Shown in pieces: positions 1 through 8,672 of a stretch of 64,000 nt of DNA. The stretch is from Streptomyces griseicoloratus (GTDB lineage Bacteria > Actinomycetota > Actinomycetes > Streptomycetales > Streptomycetaceae). Position 1 is the first letter of the stretch; every line of letters begins with the position of its first letter. The stretch spans positions 310,001 through 374,000 of the forward strand of contig NZ_JACVQF010000200.1 of NCBI RefSeq assembly GCF_014534645.1. The letters are read 5' to 3'. Under the pieces are notes generated by a model that was given only the letters and a program-made list of their open reading frames with translations, ran no database searches and was not told where the DNA came from. The translations under genes were made by a program, and so were the position numbers.

Positions 1-1
1 C

Positions 2-2026
2 ACCGAACTCCCGCGCTACCTGTCGAATCTCTCCTACGCCCTCACCCTGCGGTTCCGGCGGACCGGCCGGAGAGCGGACCTGGACGAGGCCGTCGCCGTC
101 GGCCGGGACGGTGTGACGCTGGCTCCCGCCCACCATCCCGAGCGCTCGAAGGTCCTCGGCAACCACGGCGTCGCGCTCAGGACCAGGTACGAACGCTTCG
201 GAGACCCGGCCGACCTCGACGCGGCCGTCGCCGCCCTCACGGAGGCGGCTGGTGCCGATTCCGCACCCGCCTCCCATCGCATCGGCGCGGCACGGGCAGC
301 GGCCGATCTCGTCGCCCCGACGGACCCGGCCCGGGCCGCGGACCTCCTCGAAGCCGCGGTGCTGCTGCTCCCGCAGGTCAGCCCCCGCCGCCTCGCACGC
401 GGCGACCAGCAGCACGCGCTCGGCGAGGCCCGCCGGCTGGCGAGCGACGCCGCGGCCCTCGTCCTCGCCGCCGCACACCGGGCCGGCAGCGGCCCGGACC
501 CGGCCGCGCGCGCACTGCGCCTGCTGGAGGCGGGGCGGACCGTCCTGATCGGCCAGGCCCTCGAAGCCCGGGACGATCTGTCGGAACTCCGCGGGCGGCA
601 CCCCGGACTCGCCGACCGCTTCCTCCGCCTGCGCGACCTGCTCGACCAGCCCACACCCGGACTCCTCGTACCGTCGCCCGCCGAGGGCGGATCCTCGCTG
701 CCCGGCCACTGCGCGGCCCCGGCGCCGGGAGCGCACGCCGGAGTGCCGCACGCGCGCGCCGCGGCGAACAGGCCCGCGCTCGCCGCCGAGTTCGCCGCCA
801 CGCTCGCCGAGATCCGCGGCAAGGACGGATTCGCCTCCTTCGGCCTGCCGCCCGCCGAGGAGGACCTGGTGAGCGTGGCGGAGCACGGCCCGCTGGCGGT
901 GCTCAACGTCAGCACCTACGGCAGTCACGCGCTCCTGCTCACCCGCGACGGCGTGTCCGCGCTCCCGCTCCCCGCGCTCGGTTTCGAGAGCGTGACCGCC
1001 CGGACGGACGCCTTCCTCGGCGCCCTGCACGCGGCGGTGGCGGGCGGCGACGGCACCGAGCGGCGCGCCGCCCAGGCACGCCTGCGTGAGGTACTGGAGT
1101 GGCTGTGGGACGCGGCAGCCGGACCGGTCCTGGACCGGCTGGGCCTTCGGCACCGGCCGGCCGGTGAGGCGGGGACCTGGCCACGGCTGTGGTGGGTGCC
1201 GAGCGGCCTGCTCAGCCTGCTGCCGCTGCACGCCGCCGGGCACCGGACCGGGGCCGCGGACAGCGACGCGCCGCGGACGGTGATGGACCGGGTGGTCTCC
1301 TCGTACACGCCCAGCGTCCGTGCGCTCCACCACGCCCGCCGGCGCGTCCCCGCCGCGGACCCGTCACCGGCCGGCATCCCCCGCGCCCTGGGCGTCGCGA
1401 TGCCCGTCACCCCCGGGCTGCCCGGTGGCGGCCGCCTGCACCACGCGAGCGACGAGGTGGCCGCGCTGCGCGGGCATCTGCCCGGGCTCGTGGTCCTCGA
1501 CGGCGGTGAGGACCCGGCGGTGCCGGTCAAGGCAGAGGTGCTGACACGGCTGCGGGACTGTCCCGTCGCGCACTTCGCCTGCCACGGGCACAGCGACGCC
1601 ACGGACCCGTCCCTCAGCCGCCTGCTGCTCCAGGACCACGAGCGCGACCCGCTCACCGTCGCCGCCCTCGCTCCGGTCGTCCTCGACCACGCCCAACTCG
1701 CCTATCTCTCGGCCTGCCGCACCGCCTCCGTCGTCCACGGGGCCTTCCTCGACGAGGCCATCCACCTCGCCTCGGCGTTCCAGATCGCCGGCTTCCCGCA
1801 GGTCGTCGGCACCCTCTGGGAGGTCGACGACCGGCTCTGCGTCACCATCGCCGACCGCTTCTACGCCCACCTGCGCACCGCGGAGGGCGGCCTCGACACC
1901 CGTCGCGCGGCGCACGCGCTGCACCGCGCCCTCGTCGCCGTGCGCGACGGGCACGACCTGCCGGGTCCCGTCACCCGTGCGGGAAATCCGTTCCTGTGGG
2001 CGGCCCACATCCACGTCGGGGCGTGA
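2..2026 (+). CDS. TPR-CHAT domain protease, 5' truncated by window edge
   Basis: The reading frame is open from the first bases, so the true start lies left of the window; the GTG at 113 is internal. The N-terminal part is a run of helical repeats with tetratricopeptide character (LDEAVAVGRDGVTLAP, DLDAAVAALTEAA). The C-terminal third is a CHAT (caspase HetF associated with TPRs) peptidase domain. The HFACHGH block carries the probable catalytic His near 1583-1585, and LSACRTA carries the probable catalytic Cys at 1715-1717. CHAT proteins are caspase-like cysteine proteases, often signal-activated through the repeats. The small gene at 2064 follows closely and could be a partner or substrate, which is inference. 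The domain call is firm; the biological role is unknown. Confidence 0.85.
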   Translation, partial: TELPRYLSNLSYALTLRFRRTGRRADLDEAVAVGRDGVTLAPAHHPERSKVLGNHGVALRTRYERFGDPADLDAAVAALTEAAGADSAPASHRIGAARAAADLVAPTDPARAADLLEAAVLLLPQVSPRRLARGDQQHALGEARRLASDAAALVLAAAHRAGSGPDPAARALRLLEAGRTVLIGQALEARDDLSELRGRHPGLADRFLRLRDLLDQPTPGLLVPSPAEGGSSLPGHCAAPAPGAHAGVPHARAAANRPALAAEFAATLAEIRGKDGFASFGLPPAEEDLVSVAEHGPLAVLNVSTYGSHALLLTRDGVSALPLPALGFESVTARTDAFLGALHAAVAGGDGTERRAAQARLREVLEWLWDAAAGPVLDRLGLRHRPAGEAGTWPRLWWVPSGLLSLLPLHAAGHRTGAADSDAPRTVMDRVVSSYTPSVRALHHARRRVPAADPSPAGIPRALGVAMPVTPGLPGGGRLHHASDEVAALRGHLPGLVVLDGGEDPAVPVKAEVLTRLRDCPVAHFACHGHSDATDPSLSRLLLQDHERDPLTVAALAPVVLDHAQLAYLSACRTASVVHGAFLDEAIHLASAFQIAGFPQVVGTLWEVDDRLCVTIADRFYAHLRTAEGGLDTRRAAHALHRALVAVRDGHDLPGPVTRAGNPFLWAAHIHVGA

Positions 2027-2063
2027 ACACGCGAGGCCGTCAGGGCCGAAAGGGGAGATCGCG

Positions 2064-2708
2064 ATGCTGTTCGAACGCTTCCGGAGGAAACCGGCCGGGA
2101 GAACACCCACGCCGCCACCGGCGCACGAGCCGGAGGAGCGGCGGTGGAGCACGGTGCGGGACGGGCCCGACAGCGACGGGATGGTCACGCTCTCCGGCAA
2201 GGGCTGGGCAGGCGACCTGTGGCGCGAGAGGCCCGTACGCGTGCCCTGGCGCGTCGACGTCGGCGAGTTCCTCGGCCGGCGGCCGCTGCCCTACCTCTGG
2301 CCGGACGACGCCGAGTACCGGGCGTACGTCGACGCCGACGAGGATCCGGGGCGGCTGCTGAGGACCGGCTGGATCGACGCCTTCCTCCACCACCCCGACG
2401 ACAGGGTCGTCGTCCAGTGCCTGCAGATCTTCACCGGCGAGAACGCGGTGAACCTCACCAGCATCGCCGACATCCTCGGCCACGCCTCGGCGCCGCAGGT
2501 GAAGCAGGAGGCCGCGAAGGCGGTCTGGCGCGCCGGCGACGCGGGCGTGCACTGGGTCTTCAACGTGCTGCTCTCCCGGGGGCTCATCCCCTCCGACTAC
2601 GACGCGCTGTCGGTGCACGAGGCGATCGGGCATCTGCGCAGGGCCTGTCCCGCGGAGAGGATGCGGACACTCGAATCGGAACTCGGCGGTTCCGACGAGG
2701 AGGACTGA
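2064..2708 (+). CDS. Hypothetical 214-aa protein, helical-repeat-like
   Basis: Start is the ATG at 2064, preceded by a good AGGGGAG ribosome site; an in-frame start further upstream would overlap the CHAT gene. I do not recognise a named family. The N-terminus is short, basic and Pro-rich. The middle is acidic and aromatic. Residues from about 105 onward (VVVQCLQIFTGENAVNLTSI, then QVKQEAAKAVWRAGDAGVHW) look like paired amphipathic helices of HEAT/ARM type. No signal peptide or membrane segment is seen. It lies 37 bp behind the TPR-CHAT gene on the same strand and ends in a strong terminator, so the two probably form one transcript. Confidence 0.7.
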   Translation: MLFERFRRKPAGRTPTPPPAHEPEERRWSTVRDGPDSDGMVTLSGKGWAGDLWRERPVRVPWRVDVGEFLGRRPLPYLWPDDAEYRAYVDADEDPGRLLRTGWIDAFLHHPDDRVVVQCLQIFTGENAVNLTSIADILGHASAPQVKQEAAKAVWRAGDAGVHWVFNVLLSRGLIPSDYDALSVHEAIGHLRRACPAERMRTLESELGGSDEED

Positions 2709-2709
2709 G

Positions 2710-2753
2710 GTGCCCGTCCGCTCCGTGCGCGTGCGGACGGAGCGGACGGGCAC
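2710..2753. terminator. Perfect 17-bp stem bidirectional terminator
   Basis: Bases 2710-2726 (GTGCCCGTCCGCTCCGT) pair without mismatch with 2737-2753 around a 10-nt loop. The hairpin sits between the convergent stop codons at 2708 (+) and 2765 (-). There is no U-tract, as is usual for Streptomyces terminators. Confidence 0.8.
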
Positions 2754-2764
2754 CCGGCCGGTCC

Positions 2765-4252
2765 CTAACGCTGCAGGACCGCCTGCATGACACTGCGTGC
2801 GATGGGCGCTCCGAGGCGGCCACCGGAGATGTCCTCGCGCGAGATGTCCATGTCGGTCGGGTCGATGAAGACGGCCACGGCGACGGAGGATCCGTCCTGC
2901 TTCTTGCCGTAGGAGACGAACCAGCCGTACGGCACCTGCTGGGCCACGTCGACGCCGCGCTGCGCGGTACCGGTCTTGCCGCCGACCGTGATGCCGTCGA
3001 TCTGGGCCCGGCGGGCGCTGCCCTCCTTGGCGGTGAACTCCATCATCTGCTGGACCTTCTGAGCGGTGGCGGCGGAGACCGCCTGGCTCATCATCGCGGG
3101 CTGCGTCTTGTCCAGGGTGCTGAGGTCCGGGCCGCGGACCTCGTCGACGATGTAGGGCTGCATCAGCTTGCCGTCGTTGGCCAGCGCGGCGGTGACCATG
3201 GCCATCTGCATGGGCGTGCTGGTGAGGCTGCCCTGTCCCATACCGGTCAGCGCCGTACCCGGCTTGTCGAGGTTGTCCGGGTAGAGGCTCTTGGTGGCGA
3301 GCAGGTCGCCGAAGTCGTCGGAGTAGACGTCCTCGTTGAAGCCGAACTTCTCGGCCGTCTCCCGCAGCTTCTCCTGACCGAGTTTGGCCGCCGCGTCGAG
3401 GAAGACGTTGTTGCACGAGTACTGCATGGCCGTCTTCATCGACGCCTTGCCGCAGATCGCGTCGCCGGCCTCACTGCCGATCCTGTTGGTGGACTGCGGC
3501 AGGGGGTAGGGGGAGACGGCGTCCGAGGGTGCGTCGATGTCGGTGACGATCCCGTGCTCCAGCGCCGCCGCCGCGGTGAGGATCTTGAAGGTCGACCCCG
3601 GAGGGTACGTCTCGCGCAGGGCGCGGTTGGCCAGCGGCTTGCGCTTGTCCTTGTCGAGCGCGACGAACTTGTCGGACTCCTTGAACGTGTTGCCGGCGAA
3701 CACCGACGGGTCGTAGGAGGGGGCCGTCACCAGGGCCAGCACCTTCCCCGTCCGCGGGTCCAGGGCGACCACGGCGCCCCGCGCACCCTTCAGATCGGTC
3801 AGCCCGTCGTAGGCGGCCTTCTGCGCCTTCGGGTCGATGGTCGTGACCACCGACCCGGGACGCCGCCCCTCTCCGGTGACGACGTCGGCGAACCGCTGGA
3901 AGGCCAGCCGGTCGTCCTGCCCGGTCAGGATGCCATCGTACGTCCGCTCCAGCAGGGTCATGCCCTGTGCCTGCGACGCGTACCCCGTCACGGGCGCGTA
4001 CATGGGCCCGTCGACGTAGGTCCGCTTGTACTTGAGGTCGGTGCTCGGGGCTTCGGCGGAGCCGGTGACGGCCCGGCCGCCCACGATGATGTCCCCGCGG
4101 GGAGCGGCGAACCGCTCGATCTGGACCCGTCGGTTGTTCTGGTCGGTGGCGAGTTCCGGGGCCTTGAAGTGCTGCAGCCAGTTCGCACGCAGCAGCAGAC
4201 CGAGCATCAGCAGCCCGCAGAAGATCGCCACAGCCCTCAGCGGCCTGTTCAC
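2765..4252 (-). CDS. Class B penicillin-binding protein (PbpA type)
   Basis: A 495-aa D,D-transpeptidase that cross-links peptidoglycan outside the membrane. One N-terminal membrane helix (about residues 8-22) is followed by a PBP dimerisation domain and the transpeptidase domain. All three catalytic motifs are present: S220-T-F-K223 (nucleophile Ser220), S279-C-N281 and K426-T-G428. The start is GTG at 4252 with GGAGG about 7 nt upstream. Length fits PbpA-type proteins. No FtsW/RodA partner is adjacent, so this looks like one of the solitary paralogues common in Streptomyces rather than the rodA-linked copy. It converges on the gene at 2064. Confidence 0.92.
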   Translation of the reverse strand: MNRPLRAVAIFCGLLMLGLLLRANWLQHFKAPELATDQNNRRVQIERFAAPRGDIIVGGRAVTGSAEAPSTDLKYKRTYVDGPMYAPVTGYASQAQGMTLLERTYDGILTGQDDRLAFQRFADVVTGEGRRPGSVVTTIDPKAQKAAYDGLTDLKGARGAVVALDPRTGKVLALVTAPSYDPSVFAGNTFKESDKFVALDKDKRKPLANRALRETYPPGSTFKILTAAAALEHGIVTDIDAPSDAVSPYPLPQSTNRIGSEAGDAICGKASMKTAMQYSCNNVFLDAAAKLGQEKLRETAEKFGFNEDVYSDDFGDLLATKSLYPDNLDKPGTALTGMGQGSLTSTPMQMAMVTAALANDGKLMQPYIVDEVRGPDLSTLDKTQPAMMSQAVSAATAQKVQQMMEFTAKEGSARRAQIDGITVGGKTGTAQRGVDVAQQVPYGWFVSYGKKQDGSSVAVAVFIDPTDMDISREDISGGRLGAPIARSVMQAVLQR

Positions 4253-4453
4253 CGGCGTCCTCCGCGAGCAGACGGAACCTCAACTGCCCTGGCCGGCACG
4301 GCTTCCGGTCTGCTGAGTCCGACGGATATGGAGAGGCGTCGTAGCAACATGTGCACACCCTAGACGACCGGTGAGTGCCCCTCCGCCGCCCCGGCGGTCG
4401 GCCACCGGCCGGGACCCGTGCCTCGAGTCGGTTCCTCGAAGGCCGCGGTCCGG

Positions 4454-5704
4454 CTAGTCCAGGCCGATGTGGACGGGGCCCGCGGTGGCCGACACTCCCC
4501 GGAGCAGGCCAAAGGGGACGCGGAAGACACGGCCGGGGGCCGCGGGCCGGGCGAGTGTGCGCCGGGTGAGGATCCGTCCGTCCTGGCGGACGGTCACGAC
4601 GGGGAAGCGGACGAACTCCTCCGTCCACAGCAGCAGGCGGCCTCGTGGGGGCGCCGGGTCACCGGGGCGCAGGATCTGCGGGGCGACCCAGCGGAAGGGG
4701 GCGTCGGCGAGGAGACGGACGCCGCCGGCCGGCTGTCCGCCGCCGTTCAGGTGGGCCATGACGTGCCGGGCGACGTGTCTGCCGTCGAGGGCGGCCACGT
4801 CGGCGGTGTCGACCGGGTGCAGCAGGTTTCCGGCGGCGAAGACGCCGGGCCGGCTGGTGCGCAGCGCGGTGTCGGTCAGGGGGCCGAGGGTGCCCGGGTC
4901 GAGGGTGATGCCGGCGGTGCGGGCGAGTTCGTGGTCGGGGACCCAGTCGCCGGTGAAGACGACGGTGTCGCAGGCGACGGTGCGGCGGCGGCCGGTGTCG
5001 AGGTGTTCGATCTCGACGGCCTGGCAGCGGCCTTTGCCGAGGACGCGGGTGATGCGGGTGCGGGTGGCGACGGGGACGCGCAGCAGGGCGCGTCCGGCCG
5101 CGGTGAGGGCTGCGTGGGACTCCGCTTTCGGGTAACGGCTGATCATGAGCGCGGGGGTGCAGCCGGCCGCGCGGAGGGTGACGGCCGCGGACCAGCTGAC
5201 GGGTTCGGCGCCGACGATGACGGCCCGTTCGCCGACGGGCCGGTGGTGGAGGTGGACGAGGTTCTGGAGCAGGCCGGTGGTGTAGACGCCCTGGGGGCGG
5301 TCGCCGGGGATGCGGCGTGCGGCACGGGGCCGTTCCCGGGCGCCGGTGGCGAGGACCACGCAGCGCGCGCGGATCTGCCGGCGGCCCTCAGGGCCGGTGA
5401 TGTCGACGGTGCGGTCGCCGGCCCAGCCGGTGACCATGGTGCGGGTGCGGATCTCCGCCCCGGCCCGGGTGGCCTGCCGGACCAGGTGGCGGGCGTAGGC
5501 GGGGCCGGACATGACACGGCGCAGGTCGCGCAGACCGTAGCCGGTGTGGTCGCTGTGGCGTGGGATGCCGCCGGCGGTCTCCTCCCGGTCGACGACCAGG
5601 ACGTGTCCGGCGCCGAGTCGGGCGAGTTCGGTGGCGGCGGTCAGGCCCGCGGGTCCGCCGCCGATGACGAGGACGTCGGGCGTGATCAGGGGCGGCTGGG
5701 TCAT
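4454..5704 (-). CDS. FAD/NAD(P)-dependent oxidoreductase of a glycerol-type cluster
   Basis: A 416-aa flavoprotein. An N-terminal FAD dinucleotide fold VLVIGGGPAGLTAATELARL is followed by a second nucleotide site around VGERAVIVGAEPVSWSAAV, then the family motif for the FAD ribityl region (TSRPGVFAAGNLLHPVDTAD). This is the nitrite/thioredoxin-reductase-like fold. Start is the ATG at 5704, whose ATGA overlaps the stop of the upstream dehydrogenase, so translation is probably coupled. Position and fold suggest it passes electrons between the GlpA-like dehydrogenase and NAD(P) or another carrier, as in the kinase / GlpA-like / FAD-oxidoreductase clusters of Firmicutes and Thermotogae. That role is inference. 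Confidence 0.8.
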   Translation of the reverse strand: MTQPPLITPDVLVIGGGPAGLTAATELARLGAGHVLVVDREETAGGIPRHSDHTGYGLRDLRRVMSGPAYARHLVRQATRAGAEIRTRTMVTGWAGDRTVDITGPEGRRQIRARCVVLATGARERPRAARRIPGDRPQGVYTTGLLQNLVHLHHRPVGERAVIVGAEPVSWSAAVTLRAAGCTPALMISRYPKAESHAALTAAGRALLRVPVATRTRITRVLGKGRCQAVEIEHLDTGRRRTVACDTVVFTGDWVPDHELARTAGITLDPGTLGPLTDTALRTSRPGVFAAGNLLHPVDTADVAALDGRHVARHVMAHLNGGGQPAGGVRLLADAPFRWVAPQILRPGDPAPPRGRLLLWTEEFVRFPVVTVRQDGRILTRRTLARPAAPGRVFRVPFGLLRGVSATAGPVHIGLD

Positions 5705-7137
5705 GGGCGGTCCTTCGGCCGGCTGCTGCAGACGTCGTGGGCGTGGTGCCGTTCGCGCAGGGCCGCGACGGTCGCGCCGCACAGGGAGCCCTGGCAGCGG
5801 CCGTTCATGGCGCGGGTGCGCCGGCGCAGTCCCTCCAGGCTGCGCGCGGGCACGGGGGCGTGGCAGGCGTCGCGGATCTCGCCCTCGGTGACCCGTTCGC
5901 AGAAGCAGACGATGGTGCCGTAGGCGGGGTCGCGGGCGATGAGGCCGGCGTCCTGGTAGGGGCGCGGGAAGGCTTCTCCGATGTTGGGCATCCGCGGGGG
6001 GTCGGGCAGGTCGTCGCGGGCGGTCAGGGCGAGGCCGGCCTCCTCCAGGAGGGCGCGGGCGTGTTCGGCGATGGCGAGTCCCGCGCTCAGGCCGGTGGAC
6101 CGGATGCCGCCGGCGAGGAGGTAGCGCCGGTGCGGGTCGGCCTCGATGAGGTAGTCGGGGTGGTCGGTCGCGGCGCGCAGGCCCGCGTAGCCGGCGGTGA
6201 CCTCCTCGGCCGTCAGACACGGCATGAGGCGTTCGCCCTTGGCGAGGAGGAACTCGTAGCCGTCTTCGGAGGTGGCGGTGTCGGTGCGGTCGGTGAGGTC
6301 CTCGGCGGTCGGACCGAGCATGACGTTGCCGTAGACGGTCGGGGCGATCAGGACGCCCTTGCCGCGGGAGGTCGGCACCGGAAGGACGATCCTGTCGGCC
6401 AGGGGCCGGGCGAGTTTGTCGAAGACCAGCAGCTCGCCCCGGCGGGGTGTGACGGTGAAACGGTCGTGGCCGAAGAGGCGGTCGATGCGGTCGGCTCCGA
6501 GGCCGGCGGCGTTGACGGTCCAGCGGGCCCGTACGTCACCGGCCGACGTGTGCAGGGTGGTCGTCCCCTCCCCTTGCTCGACGGCGGTGACCCGGTGGTT
6601 GAGGAGGAGGGTGGTGCCGCGCTGCCGGGCGTCGGTGGCCAGGGCGAGGTTGGTGGTCCAGGTGCAGATGATGGACTCGCCGGGGACGGTCAGTCCGCCC
6701 AGCACGCCCTCCGCGAGGTCGGGCAGGTCGCGGTAGACCTCCTCGGGTCCGATGACGCGGCAGAGCCCGTAGCCGTTGGCCTCGGCCTTGTCCTTCAGGC
6801 CGGGCAGGGCCCGGAGTTCTTCGTCGTTCCAGGCCACCAGCACGGCGCCGGTGTGTTCGACGGGGATGCCGGTGGCTTCGGCGTAGGCGTTGAGCAGGTG
6901 GTGTCCGCGGGCGACGAGCCGGGATTCGAGGGTGCCGGGCCGGGCGTCGAAGCCGGTGTGGAGGATCGCGGTGTTGGCCTTGCTCGTTCCGTCGCCCACG
7001 TCGTCGCGGGCTTCGAGGAGCGCCACGGAGACGTCGCAGCCGGACAGTTCGCGTGCGATCGCCGCCCCGACGATGCCCGCGCCGATCACGGCGACGTCGA
7101 AGACGCCCTGGTCCGGTCGTCCGGGGCCGGCGGTCAT
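5701..7137 (-). CDS. GlpA-like FAD-dependent glycerol-3-phosphate dehydrogenase with BFD-type iron-sulfur domain
   Basis: 478 aa. The N-terminal DAO fold opens with VAVIGAGIVGAAIARELSG and continues to about residue 370. The C-terminal segment has CFCERVTEGEI and then GRCQGSLCG: a CxC and a CxxxxC pair typical of BFD-like [2Fe-2S] domains in GlpA. It oxidises glycerol 3-phosphate or a related 2-hydroxy acid; L-2-hydroxyglutarate oxidases share the DAO fold, so the substrate is not certain. Start ATG 7137 overlaps the kinase stop by 4 nt, and its own stop overlaps the next gene by 4 nt. The neighbouring FGGY kinase favours glycerol 3-phosphate. Confidence 0.83.
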   Translation of the reverse strand: MTAGPGRPDQGVFDVAVIGAGIVGAAIARELSGCDVSVALLEARDDVGDGTSKANTAILHTGFDARPGTLESRLVARGHHLLNAYAEATGIPVEHTGAVLVAWNDEELRALPGLKDKAEANGYGLCRVIGPEEVYRDLPDLAEGVLGGLTVPGESIICTWTTNLALATDARQRGTTLLLNHRVTAVEQGEGTTTLHTSAGDVRARWTVNAAGLGADRIDRLFGHDRFTVTPRRGELLVFDKLARPLADRIVLPVPTSRGKGVLIAPTVYGNVMLGPTAEDLTDRTDTATSEDGYEFLLAKGERLMPCLTAEEVTAGYAGLRAATDHPDYLIEADPHRRYLLAGGIRSTGLSAGLAIAEHARALLEEAGLALTARDDLPDPPRMPNIGEAFPRPYQDAGLIARDPAYGTIVCFCERVTEGEIRDACHAPVPARSLEGLRRRTRAMNGRCQGSLCGATVAALRERHHAHDVCSSRPKDRP

Positions 7138-8567
7138 GAGTGCGCCCCCTCGGTGACGCGGGCCGCGGCGGCCTTCGCCCACCTGGCTCGGAACTCCTCG
7201 GCCCTGTCCTTGGACCAGCGGGGTTCGTGAACGGCGGCCGGCTGCCAGTCGCCGACCGCCTCTTTCAGCCCGAGCGTGGGGTCGAGGGCGCAGCGGGCCA
7301 GGGCTGCCGCGCCCAGGGCGGTGGCGTGGGCGTGGGGGTAGACGTCGACGGGGATCTGGGCGATGTCGGCCTGGGCCTGCATGAGAGCGGCGGAGCGGGT
7401 CAGCCCGCCGTCCGCGCGCAGCCGGGTCAGGGGGCGGCCGAGGTCGTGGGCGACCCGTGCGCCCAGCTCGGCGACCTGCGCGGCGATGCCCTGGAGCACG
7501 GCCAGAACTAGGTGTCCGCGGCGGGTGGCGAGGGTCATGCCGGTGAAGGACGCGGTGGCCTCCGGGTCCCACCAGGGGGCCGCGAGGCCGGCGAGGGCCG
7601 GTACGCACAGGACGCCTTCGCTGTCCGCGGCGGCCGACCGGTCCAGGTCGGAGGCGCTGTGCAGGAGGCCGAGGTCCTGGAGCCAGCGCACCGCGGAGGC
7701 GGCGGTGTAGACCTGGCCGTCGACGCAGTAGGGGGTCTGCCCGGCCGCCTGCCAGGCCACCGAGGTCGTCAGTCCGGCGCTGGAGCGCACAGGGTTCAGA
7801 CCGGTGTTCGCCAGCAGGAACGCACCGGTGCCGTACGTGCACTTGGCGGTGCCCTGTTCCAGGCAGCCCTCCGCGACCAGGGCCGCCTGCTGGTCGACGA
7901 CCAGCCCGGCCACCGGCGTCTCGCGGCCGAACGCCCGGGTGGTGCCCACGATCTCGTCGCAGGCGGCGATGCGGGGCAGCCGCTCCGCGCCGAGTCCGAA
8001 CAGGTCCGCGAGCTCCGGGTCCCAGGCGGCGGTGTCCAGGTCCAGGAGCAGCGAGCGGCTGGCGGTGGCGGCGTCGGTGACGAACTCGCCCGTCAGGTGG
8101 TGCACCAGCCATGTGTCGGTGGTGGTCACCACTCCGTCGCGGGTGAGATTCCGGCGCAGCCAGGCCATCTTGGGCGCGGAGAAGTACGGGTCGAGGACGA
8201 GTCCGGTGCGCCGGGCGATGTCCTGGGCGTCGTCGGCGAGTTCCCGGCAGATGGTCTCCGCGCGCCTGTCCTGCCACACGATCGCCGGTGTCAGGGGTCT
8301 TCCGGTGGCCGGGTCCCAGGCCAGGACCGTCTCGCCCTGGTTGGCCAGGGCGACGCCCGCGACCGGACGGCCCGCCGCGCTCAGGGCGCGGCGGCCGGCG
8401 CCGAGGACGGAGTCGAGCAGTTCGTACGGGTCCTGTTCGACGCCTCCCCCGGTGAGGTAGGTGGGGCGGACGGTCTCCTCCGCGACGGCGACGGTTCCCT
8501 CGTCGTCGTCGACGACGAGGGCCTTGGTGCCGGAGGTGCCCTGGTCGATGGCGAGGACGGCGGTCAT
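7134..8567 (-). CDS. FGGY carbohydrate kinase, glycerol-kinase-like
   Basis: 477 aa. The ATPase opens with LAIDQGTSGTKALVVDDD, the phosphate-1 motif of FGGY kinases. WQDRRAE and LDPYFSAPKMAWLRRN match the substrate-binding region of glycerol kinases, and GTGAFLLANTG is the phosphate-2 loop. The start is ATG 8567 with GAGGGAG upstream; a longer in-frame start at 8624 lacks support. It is the first gene of a coupled unit with the GlpA-like dehydrogenase and an FAD oxidoreductase. It differs clearly from the classical glycerol kinase at 33269, so glycerol is likely but another polyol is possible. Confidence 0.82.
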   Translation of the reverse strand: MTAVLAIDQGTSGTKALVVDDDEGTVAVAEETVRPTYLTGGGVEQDPYELLDSVLGAGRRALSAAGRPVAGVALANQGETVLAWDPATGRPLTPAIVWQDRRAETICRELADDAQDIARRTGLVLDPYFSAPKMAWLRRNLTRDGVVTTTDTWLVHHLTGEFVTDAATASRSLLLDLDTAAWDPELADLFGLGAERLPRIAACDEIVGTTRAFGRETPVAGLVVDQQAALVAEGCLEQGTAKCTYGTGAFLLANTGLNPVRSSAGLTTSVAWQAAGQTPYCVDGQVYTAASAVRWLQDLGLLHSASDLDRSAAADSEGVLCVPALAGLAAPWWDPEATASFTGMTLATRRGHLVLAVLQGIAAQVAELGARVAHDLGRPLTRLRADGGLTRSAALMQAQADIAQIPVDVYPHAHATALGAAALARCALDPTLGLKEAVGDWQPAAVHEPRWSKDRAEEFRARWAKAAAARVTEGAHS

Positions 8568-8672
8568 CGTGCACTCCCTCCCGTTGAGACGTCGGCGGGC
8601 CGGTCGGCGGCGTCGATCACGCACAGAACCATGGCGTACATCCGCCTGGCTCGGAAGGAGGCCTCGGGCCGG

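Noticed and set aside
2144-4363. A 739-residue open frame antisense to the penicillin-binding protein, and many similar long frames on opposite strands
   Set aside because: In high-GC DNA the complementary frame of a real gene stays open. These frames have Arg/Gly/Pro-rich low-complexity translations, no ribosome sites, and overlap genes with clear motifs.
5701-8574. A 957-residue frame joining the kinase and GlpA-like genes
   Set aside because: It is the GlpA-like frame extended through the kinase gene in the wrong frame. Real starts lie at 7137 and 8567 with the ATGA overlaps.
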